From contig NZ_PYAS01000013.1 in the NCBI RefSeq assembly GCF_003014695.1, positions 186,001-250,000 of the forward strand: a DNA stretch of 64,000 nucleotides, in the 5' to 3' direction. Both the position numbers and the translations under genes were made by a program. Of the stretch, positions 1 to 8,946 are shown in pieces. Numbering within the stretch: the first letter of the stretch is position 1; every line of letters begins with the position of its first letter. Origin of the DNA: Dyadobacter jiangsuensis. Its GTDB lineage: Bacteria; Bacteroidota; Bacteroidia; Cytophagales; Spirosomataceae. A model generated the notes under the pieces. The model was given only the letters and a program-made list of their open reading frames with translations, did not search any database and was not told the origin of the DNA.

Positions 1-1478
1 TCAAACGACAGCAAGCCCGCTTTTTCGTCGGAAACGTTGTCGGCGTCGATGATCACGCGCAGCTCGCGGCCCGCCTGGATCGCGTAGCATTTCTCTACGC
101 CGTCGAATGACAAGGCGAGGTTTTCCAGGTCGCGAAGGCGCTGGATGTACGATTCCATCATTTCGCGGCGTGCACCCGGGCGTGAACCTGAAATGGCATC
201 ACATACCTGGATAATCGGCGATAGGATAGAGGTCATTTCGATCTCGTCGTGGTGCGCCCCGATCGCGTTGCAAACCTCAGGGTTCTCTTTGTATTTCTTG
301 GCCAATTCCATACCCAGGATTGCGTGCGGCAGATCCGATTCCTCTGGCCACACTTTACCAATATCGTGGAGCAAGCCTGCGCGTTTGGCCAGCTTGGTGT
401 TCAAACCAAGCTCAGCGGCCATGGTAGCACACAATTTCGCTACCTCGCGGGAGTGTTGCAGCAGGTTTTGTCCGTAAGAAGAGCGGAAACGCATCCGGCC
501 GATCATTTTCACCAGCTCAGGGTGCAAGCCGTGGATACCCATGTCGATCACGGTTCTTTCACCGATTTCGACGATCTCGTCCTCAATGTTTTTACGGGTT
601 TTGGCTACCACCTCTTCAATGCGGGCAGGGTGTATACGTCCGTCCTGAACCAAACGGTGCAGCGACAAACGCGCGATTTCTCTTCTTACAGGGTCAAAAC
701 CGGAGATAACGATTGCTTCCGGGGTGTCGTCCACGATAATTTCAACACCGGTAGCCGCTTCCAAAGCGCGGATATTTCGTCCTTCGCGACCGATGATTTT
801 ACCTTTGATATCGTCGTTTTCAATGTTGAATACCGACACGCAGTTCTCGATCGCGTGCTCGGCGGCGGTGCGCTGGATGGTTTCGATAACGATCTTTTTT
901 GCCTCTTTGGTCGCGGTAAGGCGAGCCTCTTCCATGGCACTCTTAATATATGATCCCGCGCGGGTTTCGGCTTCTGCTTTCAGAGCGTCCACGAGTTGTT
1001 CGCGGGCCTGCTCGGCGGTGAGGTTGGCTATTTTTTCAAGCTGGGCAACCTGTTGTTGCAGGGATTTTTCAGCTTCTTCCCGGCGTTTGGTGGCCGTTTC
1101 CAGCTGCTGGTTGAGGTTGTTTTTGAGGTTATCGAGCTCGCTTTCCTTGCGCTTGGTCTGTTCCATGCTCTGGTTCAGGCTTTGCTCGCGTTGTTTGAGC
1201 TTCTGCTCGTTGCTTTGCAGGATGCTACGCTTTTTATTTGCGTCTTCTTCGAATTCCGATTTCAAACGGAGGTACTTTTCTTTCGCCTCGAGAATGCGGT
1301 CTTTTTTGATGTTTTCGGCCGCTACCTCGGCATTCCGGAGAATTTCAGCGGCACGGTCCTGGGCTTCTTTTTCCTTGGCGTCAAACGATCGCTGAAAGAT
1401 GTACTTTCCTGCAAAAATACCCACACCTATGGCGATGATATCGGACAGGATAACGATGAAATACAATGAATTAGACAT
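1..1478 (-). CDS. rny: Ribonuclease Y, 3' end cut by window edge
   Basis: Membrane-anchored endoribonuclease that starts mRNA decay. The gene enters from the left edge, so only about 492 N-terminal residues are visible; the family is usually about 520 long, so roughly 30 are missing. The start ATG is at 1476-1478, giving [11 protein letters not shown] and an N-terminal membrane helix. A long charged coiled coil follows (about residues 40-200), then a KH domain with [15 protein letters not shown] near residue 225, and an HD domain with [10 protein letters not shown] near 342, LLHDIGK near 370 and HHDEIE near 408. These are the diagnostic RNase Y parts in the correct order. It is followed upstream on the same strand by zapA, a common Bacteroidota arrangement. 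The identification is firm; only the extreme C-terminus is unseen. Confidence 0.96.
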   Translation of the reverse strand, partial: MSNSLYFIVILSDIIAIGVGIFAGKYIFQRSFDAKEKEAQDRAAEILRNAEVAAENIKKDRILEAKEKYLRLKSEFEEDANKKRSILQSNEQKLKQREQSLNQSMEQTKRKESELDNLKNNLNQQLETATKRREEAEKSLQQQVAQLEKIANLTAEQAREQLVDALKAEAETRAGSYIKSAMEEARLTATKEAKKIVIETIQRTAAEHAIENCVSVFNIENDDIKGKIIGREGRNIRALEAATGVEIIVDDTPEAIVISGFDPVRREIARLSLHRLVQDGRIHPARIEEVVAKTRKNIEDEIVEIGERTVIDMGIHGLHPELVKMIGRMRFRSSYGQNLLQHSREVAKLCATMAAELGLNTKLAKRAGLLHDIGKVWPEESDLPHAILGMELAKKYKENPEVCNAIGAHHDEIEMTSILSPIIQVCDAISGSRPGARREMMESYIQRLRDLENLALSFDGVEKCYAIQAGRELRVIIDADNVSDEKAGLLSF

Positions 1479-1601
1479 TTCAATAATGGTTATATATAGT
1501 TGGTTTTACCGACTACACCCGCGTTGAAATGCCGAAAAAGGAAGAAATTGAAAGTATATTTTTGCAGATACTCTAAAAAATCAAAGGGTCAGGTATGGGT
1601 G

Positions 1602-1913
1602 TCAGCTCTCGATAGCACTGGCGATGGTCTCGTCCAGTTTTTCTACTCTGCTCTTAAAAGCCGCTACCAGGTCGTCCATTTCTTCCTGGTTCCGTTGTAA
1701 TGCCACCAGGCATTCAATAGAGGTCAATGCAATAGCCTCTATGTCACCGTATACTTTCCCTTTTAATTTATGCTGTTGCACACGCTGCATGAACACCTCA
1801 TACCCATCCCTGTAGAATTTCTCCTGATCCGCCGGAACGCTCAGTTTGAAACCTCTGTCCAGCAGTTTTATAAAGACAGAAACGTCTGGATTAGGTATGC
1901 TATTTTTTTTCAT
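1602..1913 (-). CDS. zapA: Cell division protein ZapA-like
   Basis: ZapA binds FtsZ and bundles its protofilaments at the division ring. The 103-residue product has the family's plan: an N-terminal beta-rich head (FIKLLDRGFKLSVPADQEKFYRDG) and a C-terminal helical half (about residues 50-100) that would form the tetrameric coiled coil. Length matches the family. The ATG overlaps the TGA of the preceding coiled-coil gene by four bases (ATGA), so the two are probably translationally coupled. Sequence conservation across ZapA is low, so the call rests on fold-like pattern, size and the pheT-coil-zapA-rny gene order known from Bacteroidota. Confidence 0.85.
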   Translation of the reverse strand: MKKNSIPNPDVSVFIKLLDRGFKLSVPADQEKFYRDGYEVFMQRVQQHKLKGKVYGDIEAIALTSIECLVALQRNQEEMDDLVAAFKSRVEKLDETIASAIES

Positions 1914-2254
1914 AAGGTATCTTCAAGCAATTCGATGCACTTATCGATCTCCTGGATATATCTTTCAACTGATTCTTTCAGCTCGGCAATTGCGCCTGTT
2001 GGTGTCAGTTTACTAGTGACAAGTTTAGCGAAACTTTTAGACTTATTAAAGTCTTTTTCTAAAGAGGTGTATTTTTTCCTTATTTCTTTCGATTCTTCCG
2101 TGAGCCTCGCATTGGCGGCCCTGAGCTCCGCGTTTTCACGCTGGAGCTCTGAGATCGACCAAGTTAATTTCTCTTTATGATTGATCAGGATTTCGAGTTT
2201 TTTCTCGACGTCGGACAGTTTATGTTCGATAATACGTTCGGTAGTCCTCTCCAT
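1910..2254 (-). CDS. Small coiled-coil protein upstream of zapA
   Basis: A 114-residue acidic and lysine-rich protein that is almost entirely predicted coiled coil: heptad-like runs such as EKKLEILINHKEKL and ELQRENAELRAANARL cover residues 10-75, followed by a short break with proline (TPTGAIAELKESV) and a second helix to the end. No enzymatic motif is visible. I chose the ATG at 2252-2254 (MERTTERII); an upstream TTG at 2263 would add only three residues. It overlaps zapA by four bases and follows pheT on the same strand. The size, coiled-coil nature and coupling to zapA suggest a division-ring partner with a ZapB-like role, but this is inference from context; homology to ZapB was not established. 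Confidence 0.75.
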   Translation of the reverse strand: MERTTERIIEHKLSDVEKKLEILINHKEKLTWSISELQRENAELRAANARLTEESKEIRKKYTSLEKDFNKSKSFAKLVTSKLTPTGAIAELKESVERYIQEIDKCIELLEDTL

Positions 2255-2295
2255 TTTCCTCAACTGAAAAAATCCGACAATGAAAAAACTGTGGT

Positions 2296-4725
2296 TTACT
2301 TTCTGATCACCGCTTCAAATTCCCTTTCGTAGGTAGCAATCAGGCGCTGCATCGTTTTGTCGATCACCTTGTCGGTGAGCGTCTGCTGCTCATCCTGCAA
2401 AATGAAGCTGATCGAATACGATTTTTTGCCTTCCAGGTTCGCGCCCTCGTAGACGTCAAACACGTTCACGGCGCGAAGCAGATTGCGTTCGGTTTTATAA
2501 GCGGCCTGGCGCAGTTCTTCGAAAGTCACTTTTTTGCTGAGAACTACCGAAAGATCACGGCGTACCTCCGGGAACTTGGGCACTTCCACATATTCAACTG
2601 CTGCATTGTACTGCCGCAGCAGGTATTCCCAGTCAAAATCGGCAAAGAAAACCGGCGCTTTAATGTCGAGCTTCTTGGCAACGGCGGCATTAAGCAAACC
2701 GAAGGATACTACCGGTTTTTTATTGGCCAGCAACGTAAGGCCGCTTTTGAAAATGGCATTGTCCGCATCCTGTTTTTGCACGTCCCGGATCTTCATCGCA
2801 GTCAGAACCTGGTTGACGAACGCAGCCAGATCATGGAAAACCACTTCGCGCGACTTCTCAAACCAGCTTTCCTGGCTGATATTGCCTGTCAGGAAAACAG
2901 AAAGGCGTTCTTTCTCGATGTATTTGCCGTCGATTTCGTGGTAGGTTTTTCCAAATTCAAATACCTTTAAATCCTTTTGACGGCGGTTGCTGTTGTAGGC
3001 GATCACCTCCAAACCAGAGAAAAGCAGCGTCTGACGCATCACCGAAAGGTCTTCGCTCAGGTAGTTAAGAATCTTCACCGGATTGCCGGCAAGGCTTTCG
3101 CCCAAAATGGCCTGATATTCGGGTTTGGTCAACGAGTTATTAATCATCTCATTGAAACCATTGCCTACCAGCATCTCAGCCACACGGAGTTTGAGCTTTT
3201 CAGGATCATTAACCGGGAAATCCGAAAGGTAATCCGAGCTCAAAGCATCCGAAAGCTCCACCTGGCCGAAACCGTAAATGCGCAGAATCTCTTCAATTAC
3301 GTCCGCCTCCCGTTGCACGTCCACGCGGTAAGGCGGCACGATGGCCGTGAAACCCGCTTCGGTTTCGTCGGTAACGCGGATATCAAGGCTTTCGAGGATG
3401 TCTTTGATCAGCTCTTTGCCCAAAGACTTGCCGATCAACCGGTCGATGTTTTTGTATTTGATATTTACCTTGAAATCCTTGACAGGCTCAGGGTAAATGT
3501 CGATAATGTCGGATGAAATGCTTCCACCAGCTATTTCCTGGATCAGCAATGCCGCGCGTTTCAATGCGAAAAGCGGCATATTAGGGTCGGTACCGCGCTC
3601 GAAGCGGAACGAGGAATCTGTTTTGAGCGAGAAACGCTGCGCAGTCCTGCGTACCCACACAGGTGAGAAATAGGCTGATTCCAGGAAGATGGAAGTGGTC
3701 GTATCGGTAACACCGGAAGTAAGCCCACCGAAAACACCGGCAATGCACATAGGCTCGGGATTTCCATCCACGCCTTCACTGCAAATCATCAGGTCGTTGG
3801 CCGAGATCTTTCGCTCCACACCGTCGAGGGTCACAAATGGCGTGTTGTCGGCAACCGTAGTAACAATCACTTTTTCGCCCAAAACCTTGTCCGCATCGAA
3901 TGCATGCATTGGTTGGCCGAGCTCGTGGCAAACGTAGTTGGTAATGTCAACGATGTTGTTGATCGCGCGGATACCGATGGTTTGCAAGCGTTGTTTGAGC
4001 CATTCCGGCGATTCGGCAACCTGAATGCCTGAGATAGTCAAACCTGTATAGCGAGGGCAAGCCTCCGTATTACGAACCTCTACCGGTATCGGCAGGGTTT
4101 GGTTATCGACTTTAAATGCGTCAACCGAAGGCAAGGTGATCCCGCGTTTTAAAACCGCTTTCAAATCACGCGCAACACCATAATGCGATGCCGCATCGGC
4201 GCGGTTTGGCGTAAGACCAATTTCAATCAGGTAATCGGAGGAAATACCGAAATACTCAGCGGCGGGTGTGCCGTTGGGTAGTTGGGTGTCAAGCACCAGA
4301 ATGCCGTCGTGTGAAGTGCCTACGCCCAGCTCGTCCTCCGCACAAATCATTCCTTCTGAAAGCGCCCCGCGGATTTTGGATTTTTTCAAAACCAGCGGCT
4401 GGTCGCTGCCGGTCGGATATAATGTAGCGCCTACCGTCGCGACGATCACTTTCTGCCCCGCAGCCACATTCGGCGCGCCGCAAACGATCGAAAGCGGGGT
4501 TTCGCCGCCAACGTCCACTGTGGTTAGGCTCAGCCGGTCGGCCTCGGGGTGTTTTTCACGCGTCAGTACCTCGCCGATCACCACGCCCTGCAAACCGCCT
4601 TTTATCGATTCGATCTCTTCAATACCTTCGACTTCCAGCCCAGTGCCCGTTAGCAAACGGTCGATTTCCTCGGGTGTTTCAGTAATTTCAATTAAATCTT
4701 TAAGCCACTTATAAGAGATCTTCAT
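2296..4725 (-). CDS. pheT: Phenylalanyl-tRNA synthetase beta subunit
   Basis: Beta chain of the cytoplasmic alpha2-beta2 enzyme that charges tRNA-Phe. The 809-residue length is normal for the bacterial protein. Visible parts in order: N-terminal segment MKISYKWLKDLIEI, an OB-fold tRNA-binding domain (about 40-150, VVIGEVLTREKHPEADRL), the B3/B4 editing module (about 210-390, with FDADKV and the ESAYFSP stretch), the B5 domain (about 405-475), the catalytic-like core (about 480-700) and a C-terminal FDX-ACB anticodon-binding domain (about 716-808, FPEVRRDLSVVLSKKVTF). The partner pheS is not in this window, so the two subunits are unlinked here. A Bacteroidota -7 box lies upstream at 4780-4787. 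Confidence 0.97.
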   Translation of the reverse strand: MKISYKWLKDLIEITETPEEIDRLLTGTGLEVEGIEEIESIKGGLQGVVIGEVLTREKHPEADRLSLTTVDVGGETPLSIVCGAPNVAAGQKVIVATVGATLYPTGSDQPLVLKKSKIRGALSEGMICAEDELGVGTSHDGILVLDTQLPNGTPAAEYFGISSDYLIEIGLTPNRADAASHYGVARDLKAVLKRGITLPSVDAFKVDNQTLPIPVEVRNTEACPRYTGLTISGIQVAESPEWLKQRLQTIGIRAINNIVDITNYVCHELGQPMHAFDADKVLGEKVIVTTVADNTPFVTLDGVERKISANDLMICSEGVDGNPEPMCIAGVFGGLTSGVTDTTTSIFLESAYFSPVWVRRTAQRFSLKTDSSFRFERGTDPNMPLFALKRAALLIQEIAGGSISSDIIDIYPEPVKDFKVNIKYKNIDRLIGKSLGKELIKDILESLDIRVTDETEAGFTAIVPPYRVDVQREADVIEEILRIYGFGQVELSDALSSDYLSDFPVNDPEKLKLRVAEMLVGNGFNEMINNSLTKPEYQAILGESLAGNPVKILNYLSEDLSVMRQTLLFSGLEVIAYNSNRRQKDLKVFEFGKTYHEIDGKYIEKERLSVFLTGNISQESWFEKSREVVFHDLAAFVNQVLTAMKIRDVQKQDADNAIFKSGLTLLANKKPVVSFGLLNAAVAKKLDIKAPVFFADFDWEYLLRQYNAAVEYVEVPKFPEVRRDLSVVLSKKVTFEELRQAAYKTERNLLRAVNVFDVYEGANLEGKKSYSISFILQDEQQTLTDKVIDKTMQRLIATYEREFEAVIRK

Positions 4726-4779
4726 CTAGAATGCTTTAATAACAATAAAAACTCAGGCGCGGGAAATACAGCCTGTTTG

Positions 4780-4787
4780 CAAAATTA
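4780..4787 (-). promoter_or_regulatory. Predicted -7 promoter box for pheT
   Basis: On the minus strand this reads TAATTTTG followed by CA, an exact match to the Bacteroidota -7 consensus TAnnTTTG. No TTG is present at the expected -33 distance, so the promoter is only half supported. The transcript would start near 4775 and carry a leader of about 50 bases. That leader opens with a weak CAGGC/GCCTG hairpin (arms at 4771-4775 and 4754-4758 on the plus strand) followed by five U residues, which may be chance. Confidence 0.45.
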
Positions 4788-4849
4788 ATGATTTAGTTTG
4801 AACGGCATTCGGGCATTGTGCGCAGAGGCCGTTTTTTATGCCGGTCTGG

Positions 4850-5500
4850 TTACTGGTGCGTCGCTTCCTCAGTCACTTCACCGGCGTGAATGGCTACGGT
4901 CAACGTATTCTCAGCGGGTGGTACCGGACAAGCATAGCTTTCCTGGTAGGCACAATAGGGGTTATACGCTTTGTTGAAATCGAGCACAATGGTGTTGTTC
5001 TTGATCTGATCGACCGGATAATCCAGGTAGCGGCCGCCGCCGTAGGTTTCCTTGCCGCTGGTCCCATCGCGGAAAAGCACCGAAATAGTACCTTCGTTCT
5101 TTAAAAGCAGCAGTTTTTGCGGCTGACCTTCTATATTGAAACTGGCATAGCCGTATTTTTCATATTTCTCGGTGGTACCGTCAGTATATTTCACGATTAC
5201 CTCCTTATCGTCTTGCATGTACGGAGAGATATTGGCTTTCACGCGAAACGCCAGGCTCGGTTCGAAGTAATGCAGGCCGTGGAATGCCTCCTTATCCTTG
5301 ATAGGCGAGTCGTCGCCGGATTTGAACTGCTCGTCTTTGGCCGCGCGCTCTTCGAGGATCTTGGTTTTATAGGCCGCCGGGTTGGCCGCGACGGCGTCGT
5401 CGGAGCTGCTGGTGCCGCCCATGTTTTCAATAATGAAGTAAGCAAGAATCGCAATGAACATGGCGATCGTGCTGTATCGGATCACTTTATTTTTGAACAT
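4850..5500 (-). CDS. DUF1684 family exported/membrane-anchored protein
   Basis: A 216-residue protein with one N-terminal membrane helix (IRYSTIAMFIAILAYFIIENM) and a soluble beta-rich domain. The C-terminal half carries the DUF1684 signature: ...LDFNKAYNPYCAYQESYACPVPPAENTLTVAIHAGE, with two cysteines in the YNPYCAY/YACPVPP segment. The biochemical function of this family is unknown. The longest open frame begins at 5611, but that extension lacks a sensible signal; the ATG at 5498-5500 (MFKNKVIRYS) places the hydrophobic helix right after a positive N-terminus, so I used it. It is convergent with nothing and faces pheT on the same strand with a gap of about 120 bases. Family membership is clear; role is not. 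Confidence 0.85.
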   Translation of the reverse strand: MFKNKVIRYSTIAMFIAILAYFIIENMGGTSSSDDAVAANPAAYKTKILEERAAKDEQFKSGDDSPIKDKEAFHGLHYFEPSLAFRVKANISPYMQDDKEVIVKYTDGTTEKYEKYGYASFNIEGQPQKLLLLKNEGTISVLFRDGTSGKETYGGGRYLDYPVDQIKNNTIVLDFNKAYNPYCAYQESYACPVPPAENTLTVAIHAGEVTEEATHQ

Positions 5501-5687
5501 AATAAGGATTATTGGGTAATCGGACTGCAAACTTACACCCGATCGCGCGCTTTGAAAAAGTATGGAAGGTTTATTTACTTTTTTGGAATAATTTTGAAAC
5601 TTCGCGACCATCGGGTTTGCGATGTTGGTTGAAATATATCTAAATTGACCTGGGAAAAAACTTTAAACACAATACCTGCCCCATTGT

Positions 5688-6065
5688 ATGTCATACACAA
5701 AACGAGTACTCATTGCCGAAGACAGTTCAGTTATTCAAAACCTGGCAAGGAAGATTCTGGAATTTCAGCATTATGAAATCACTTCCGTGAAAAACGGCGA
5801 GCAGGTGCTGCAATTGCTTGAAAAAGAGGATTTTGATATCATTCTTTTGGATATCAATATGCCTGTGATGGATGGAATGGAATGTGCAAGAAGCATCCGC
5901 AAATTGCCTGATGAGAAGAAAGCCAAAACACCGATTGTGGCGATCACGGGTAATGCCAAAAATTATTCAGACGAGGATTTCAAAGAAGCAGGATTTGACG
6001 ATGCGCTGATGAAGCCGTTGAATTTCGACCGCCTGGTTGAAGTGGTGGCGCATTTGACTGAATAA
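5688..6065 (+). CDS. Receiver-only response regulator (CheY-like)
   Basis: A 125-residue stand-alone receiver domain with no output domain. The acidic pocket is E11-D12, the phospho-acceptor is D55 in LLDINMPVMDG, the switch threonine is in AITGNA and the conserved lysine is in LMKPLNFD; all catalytic residues are present, so it should be phosphorylatable. The pattern with MPVMDGMECARSIR and MKPL resembles receivers released from or feeding hybrid histidine kinases. No kinase is adjacent. The gene ends seven bases before the metallo-beta-lactamase-fold gene on the same strand, so the two are probably co-transcribed, although a functional link is not obvious. Confidence 0.93.
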   Translation: MSYTKRVLIAEDSSVIQNLARKILEFQHYEITSVKNGEQVLQLLEKEDFDIILLDINMPVMDGMECARSIRKLPDEKKAKTPIVAITGNAKNYSDEDFKEAGFDDALMKPLNFDRLVEVVAHLTE

Positions 6066-6072
6066 ATACCTG

Positions 6073-6834
6073 ATGAGGATTACATTTTTAGGAACCGGCA
6101 CATCGCAGGGAATACCGGTTATTGCCTGCGATTGTGTCGTTTGCCGTTCTAATGACCAGCATGACAAGCGTTTAAGAACTTCCGTGTGGATCCAGGCCCA
6201 CGGAAAATCGTTTGTAATCGATACCGGCCCCGATTTTCGCCAGCAAATGCTCCGGGCAGATGTCCACAACCTGGATGCCGCCATTTTTACCCACCAGCAT
6301 AAAGACCACACTGCCGGCCTGGACGATATCCGGGCATTCAATCACCGCCAGCTGATGGATATTCCACTGTACGGCAGGCAGGAGGTGCTCAATCAGATCA
6401 AGACGGAATTTGCCTATGCATTTTCAGAAAAGCGTTACCCGGGTGTTCCGCATTTCTCCTTACACCCCATCGAAAACGAGCCGTTTGATATAGAAGGCGT
6501 GGAGGTGATCCCCATTGAGGTAATGCACCATAAGCTGCCGGTTTACGGCTACCGCATCGGCGATTTTACCTACATTACCGACTGTAACTACATTTCCGAA
6601 GAAGAGCAGGAGAAAATTAAAGGTTCGCAGGTACTCGTGCTCGATACATTGCAGAAAGAGCCGCATCTTTCGCATTTCACGCTCTCGCAGGCGCTCGATT
6701 TGATCGACAAACTGAATGTACCGCAGGCCTACCTGACGCATATGAGCCATAAGCTGGGCTTGCACGCTGTCGTAGAAAGCGAACTTCCCCCGCACGTGCA
6801 TCTGTCCTATGACGGGCTGGTGCTGGATTTGTGA
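6073..6834 (+). CDS. MBL-fold metallohydrolase, PhnP-like
   Basis: A 253-residue cytoplasmic hydrolase of the metallo-beta-lactamase fold. The metal motif HQHKDH occupies residues 74-79 (H74, H76, D78, H79), with further ligands expected at VMHHKLPVYGYR and DCNYIS, and a late histidine in THMSHKLG. Near the N-terminus GTGTSQGIP and the cysteine set C19, C21, C24 (CDCVVC) are typical of the PhnP / cyclic-phosphodiesterase branch, where the cysteines hold a structural zinc. PhnP cleaves phosphoribosyl cyclic phosphate in phosphonate use, but no phn genes are nearby and Bacteroidota carry this protein generally, so substrate is left open. It follows the response regulator by seven bases. Confidence 0.88.
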   Translation: MRITFLGTGTSQGIPVIACDCVVCRSNDQHDKRLRTSVWIQAHGKSFVIDTGPDFRQQMLRADVHNLDAAIFTHQHKDHTAGLDDIRAFNHRQLMDIPLYGRQEVLNQIKTEFAYAFSEKRYPGVPHFSLHPIENEPFDIEGVEVIPIEVMHHKLPVYGYRIGDFTYITDCNYISEEEQEKIKGSQVLVLDTLQKEPHLSHFTLSQALDLIDKLNVPQAYLTHMSHKLGLHAVVESELPPHVHLSYDGLVLDL

Positions 6835-6868
6835 TCCGAGACAAGGGCAGGCCTCTTGAACAGGTATA

Positions 6869-7561
6869 TTAGCTATACCGATCGTTTCTCCAGGGATAGG
6901 CTGTGTTGGAATATCCCCTCAATTCCCAGAATCCAAGCTGATTTTTCGGTAAAAATTGAATGCGGCTGATCCATTTGCTGCCTTTCCACGCATAAAGTTG
7001 CGGCGTGATCATACGCACCGGGCCGCCGTGATCGCGTTCGAGCGGCTTTCCGTCGGCGGTGTGAACGAGCAGCACGTCTTCTTTTAATGCCTCTTGGAGT
7101 GAAAGATTGGTCGTGTACTGGTCATATCCGTGGCACAGCACGTGTGTGGCGGTGGGTTTAGGCATAACCAACGCGGCAATATCAGCCAGGCGCACACCTA
7201 CCCATGGCACATCCATGCGCGACCAGGTGGTTACGCAGTGAAAATCGCTTACATCGTTGGTTTGGGGTAATGCCATAAAGTCGTCCCAGGTCAGGGTGAC
7301 GGGGGATTCTACCTCGCCATCTACCACCAGCTTCCATTTGCTGAGCGGCACGTCGGGTTTGAAACCCAGGTCGAGCACCGGCCATTTGACGGTTTTTGTC
7401 TGGCCGACCGGTAGCTGCGGCATTCCGTGGCGGTTGGGCGTGCCGCTTCCCATGGGGCGTGTATCGGAAACCGAGGGCGTCTCGGCCATTTGCTGCTCGA
7501 ACCGGGCCCGGAGTTTCATCCGCGCTTCGACGATTTTATCGAGTTTGCTATTTTCTTCCAT
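6869..7561 (-). CDS. Sulfite-oxidase-type molybdopterin oxidoreductase (MsrP/YedY-like)
   Basis: A 230-residue molybdopterin-binding oxidoreductase domain of the sulfite oxidase family. The molybdenum-ligand cysteine is C109 in DFHCVTTWSRMDVPWVGVRL, and the downstream GGPVRMITPQLYAWKGSKW and GFWELRGYSNTAYPW segments are typical of the family. The protein lacks a Tat or Sec signal peptide, unlike the periplasmic MsrP, so it may be cytoplasmic, and no MsrQ haem partner is adjacent. It is the second gene of a minus-strand pair; the upstream DUF819 permease ends 12 bases before its start, suggesting co-transcription. Exact substrate (sulfoxide, sulfite or other) cannot be told from sequence. Confidence 0.88.
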   Translation of the reverse strand: MEENSKLDKIVEARMKLRARFEQQMAETPSVSDTRPMGSGTPNRHGMPQLPVGQTKTVKWPVLDLGFKPDVPLSKWKLVVDGEVESPVTLTWDDFMALPQTNDVSDFHCVTTWSRMDVPWVGVRLADIAALVMPKPTATHVLCHGYDQYTTNLSLQEALKEDVLLVHTADGKPLERDHGGPVRMITPQLYAWKGSKWISRIQFLPKNQLGFWELRGYSNTAYPWRNDRYS

Positions 7562-7573
7562 GTCAGTTGATGT

Positions 7574-8800
7574 TTAGGTGCTGATCCATTGCATCATTAA
7601 AGCAGTCAAATACCCTCCATAAGTTCCGATAGCGTACCCTAAAATTGCGAGCAGCACACCCACAGGCGCCAGCGACGGATGAAATGCCGCGGCAACCACC
7701 GAAGCCGAAGCCGAGCCGCCCACATTGGCCTGGCTTCCCACCGCGAGGAAGAAAAAAGGAATTTTGAGCCATTTGCAGGCAATAATCAGGATAATGCCGT
7801 GGATGGAAATCCATATTAGGCCAATGGCGAACAAGCCGGGGTTATCGGCCACCGCCCCCAGGTCCATTTGCATGCCTATGGTAGCCACCAGCACATACAG
7901 GAACACCGAGCCTAACCGCGATGCGCCATAATATTCAAGCTTACGCACGGGCGTGAGCGAAAGCAGAATGCCGATCAGGGTAGCAATGCTGATAACCCAG
8001 AAAAAGTTGGAAGTGAGGCTGTATTTTTCAAGCGCAGGATAATTTGCAGCAAGATAAGGAGTGATGATTTCTGCCAGTCCGTGCGCGAGGCCGGTTGCCC
8101 CGAAGCCCGCTGCTGCCAGGAAAATGTAGTCACGTAGCATGGGGTTTTGTTCATTGGCCTTTTGATCCGAATCCAGGTGCTCTTTGACCTCCTGCACCGC
8201 GCTGCTGTCTGCGCCCAGAAACGCGTCCACGCGGGATGCAATACCGGCTCCATAAATCAATGCGGCCATCCAAAGCTCGGCAATGAGCACGTCGACGGCC
8301 ACCATTTGAGAGAAAAGCGCGTCGCTTGGATGAAACACCTCGCGCAATGCGGTTTGGTTAGCCCCGCCGCCGATCCAGCTTCCGGCGATGGTCGCAAGCC
8401 CGCGCCATACAGCATCGGCTCCTTCACCTGCAACGGTCGCCGGGCTGACCGTCCCGACAATCCATAATGCAACCGGGCCGCCGATCATGATGCCCGCGGT
8501 TCCAATCAGCATGGCCGCCAACGCCTTCGGCCCAAGCCGCGTGAGCGACTTCCAATCCATTCCGACCGTAAATAGGACCAAACAGGCCGGCAGGAAGTAC
8601 TTGGAAACGACCGGGTAAAGCTGAGAGGTTGCGCCATTGATCACCCCGAACGAATTGAGCAAACCCGGTATGAAGTAGCAAAGCAGCAGGGGAGGAATAA
8701 CAGTATAAAACCGTTTCCAGCCGGGCTGGGCAGCCGTGTAGAAAATGCCAGCCAGTATAAGCATTAACAGGCCGAGAACGACGGCGTCGTTGGTAATCAT
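7574..8800 (-). CDS. DUF819 family integral membrane protein
   Basis: A 408-residue polytopic inner-membrane protein with about ten to eleven hydrophobic segments. Family-typical features include the N-terminal VVLGLLMLILAGIF, the glycine-rich GTAGIMIGGPVALW segment, SWIGGGANQTAL and the C-terminal GSQANVGGSASASVVAAAFHPSLAPVGVLLAILGYAIGTY region, which matches the DUF819 pattern of two related halves like secondary carriers. Substrate is unknown. A short cytoplasmic loop around residues 195-220 is rich in D, E and K. The molybdoenzyme gene starts 12 bases downstream on the same strand, so the carrier could supply or export a compound related to that enzyme; this is inference only. Confidence 0.88.
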   Translation of the reverse strand: MITNDAVVLGLLMLILAGIFYTAAQPGWKRFYTVIPPLLLCYFIPGLLNSFGVINGATSQLYPVVSKYFLPACLVLFTVGMDWKSLTRLGPKALAAMLIGTAGIMIGGPVALWIVGTVSPATVAGEGADAVWRGLATIAGSWIGGGANQTALREVFHPSDALFSQMVAVDVLIAELWMAALIYGAGIASRVDAFLGADSSAVQEVKEHLDSDQKANEQNPMLRDYIFLAAAGFGATGLAHGLAEIITPYLAANYPALEKYSLTSNFFWVISIATLIGILLSLTPVRKLEYYGASRLGSVFLYVLVATIGMQMDLGAVADNPGLFAIGLIWISIHGIILIIACKWLKIPFFFLAVGSQANVGGSASASVVAAAFHPSLAPVGVLLAILGYAIGTYGGYLTALMMQWIST

Positions 8801-8946
8801 GTGTCAGAATTACAGTAAGGGAAAAGTGAATGGCTAAAAATAGCTGAAAAGTGCCGGAAATGCATTCTTTTAAAGCTTTTGCATACGGGCCCTTGTGTCT
8901 GAAACAGGCGGTTTGTAACTTACCTGATATATCATTTACTTATACT

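Noticed and set aside
724-1395. 223-codon open frame on the plus strand
   Set aside because: It is antisense to the well-supported rny gene and has a low-complexity serine/leucine composition typical of a shadow frame.
1557-1564. TATTTTTG promoter-like box on the plus strand
   Set aside because: There is no plus-strand gene downstream, and no TTG at the usual -33 distance; treated as chance.
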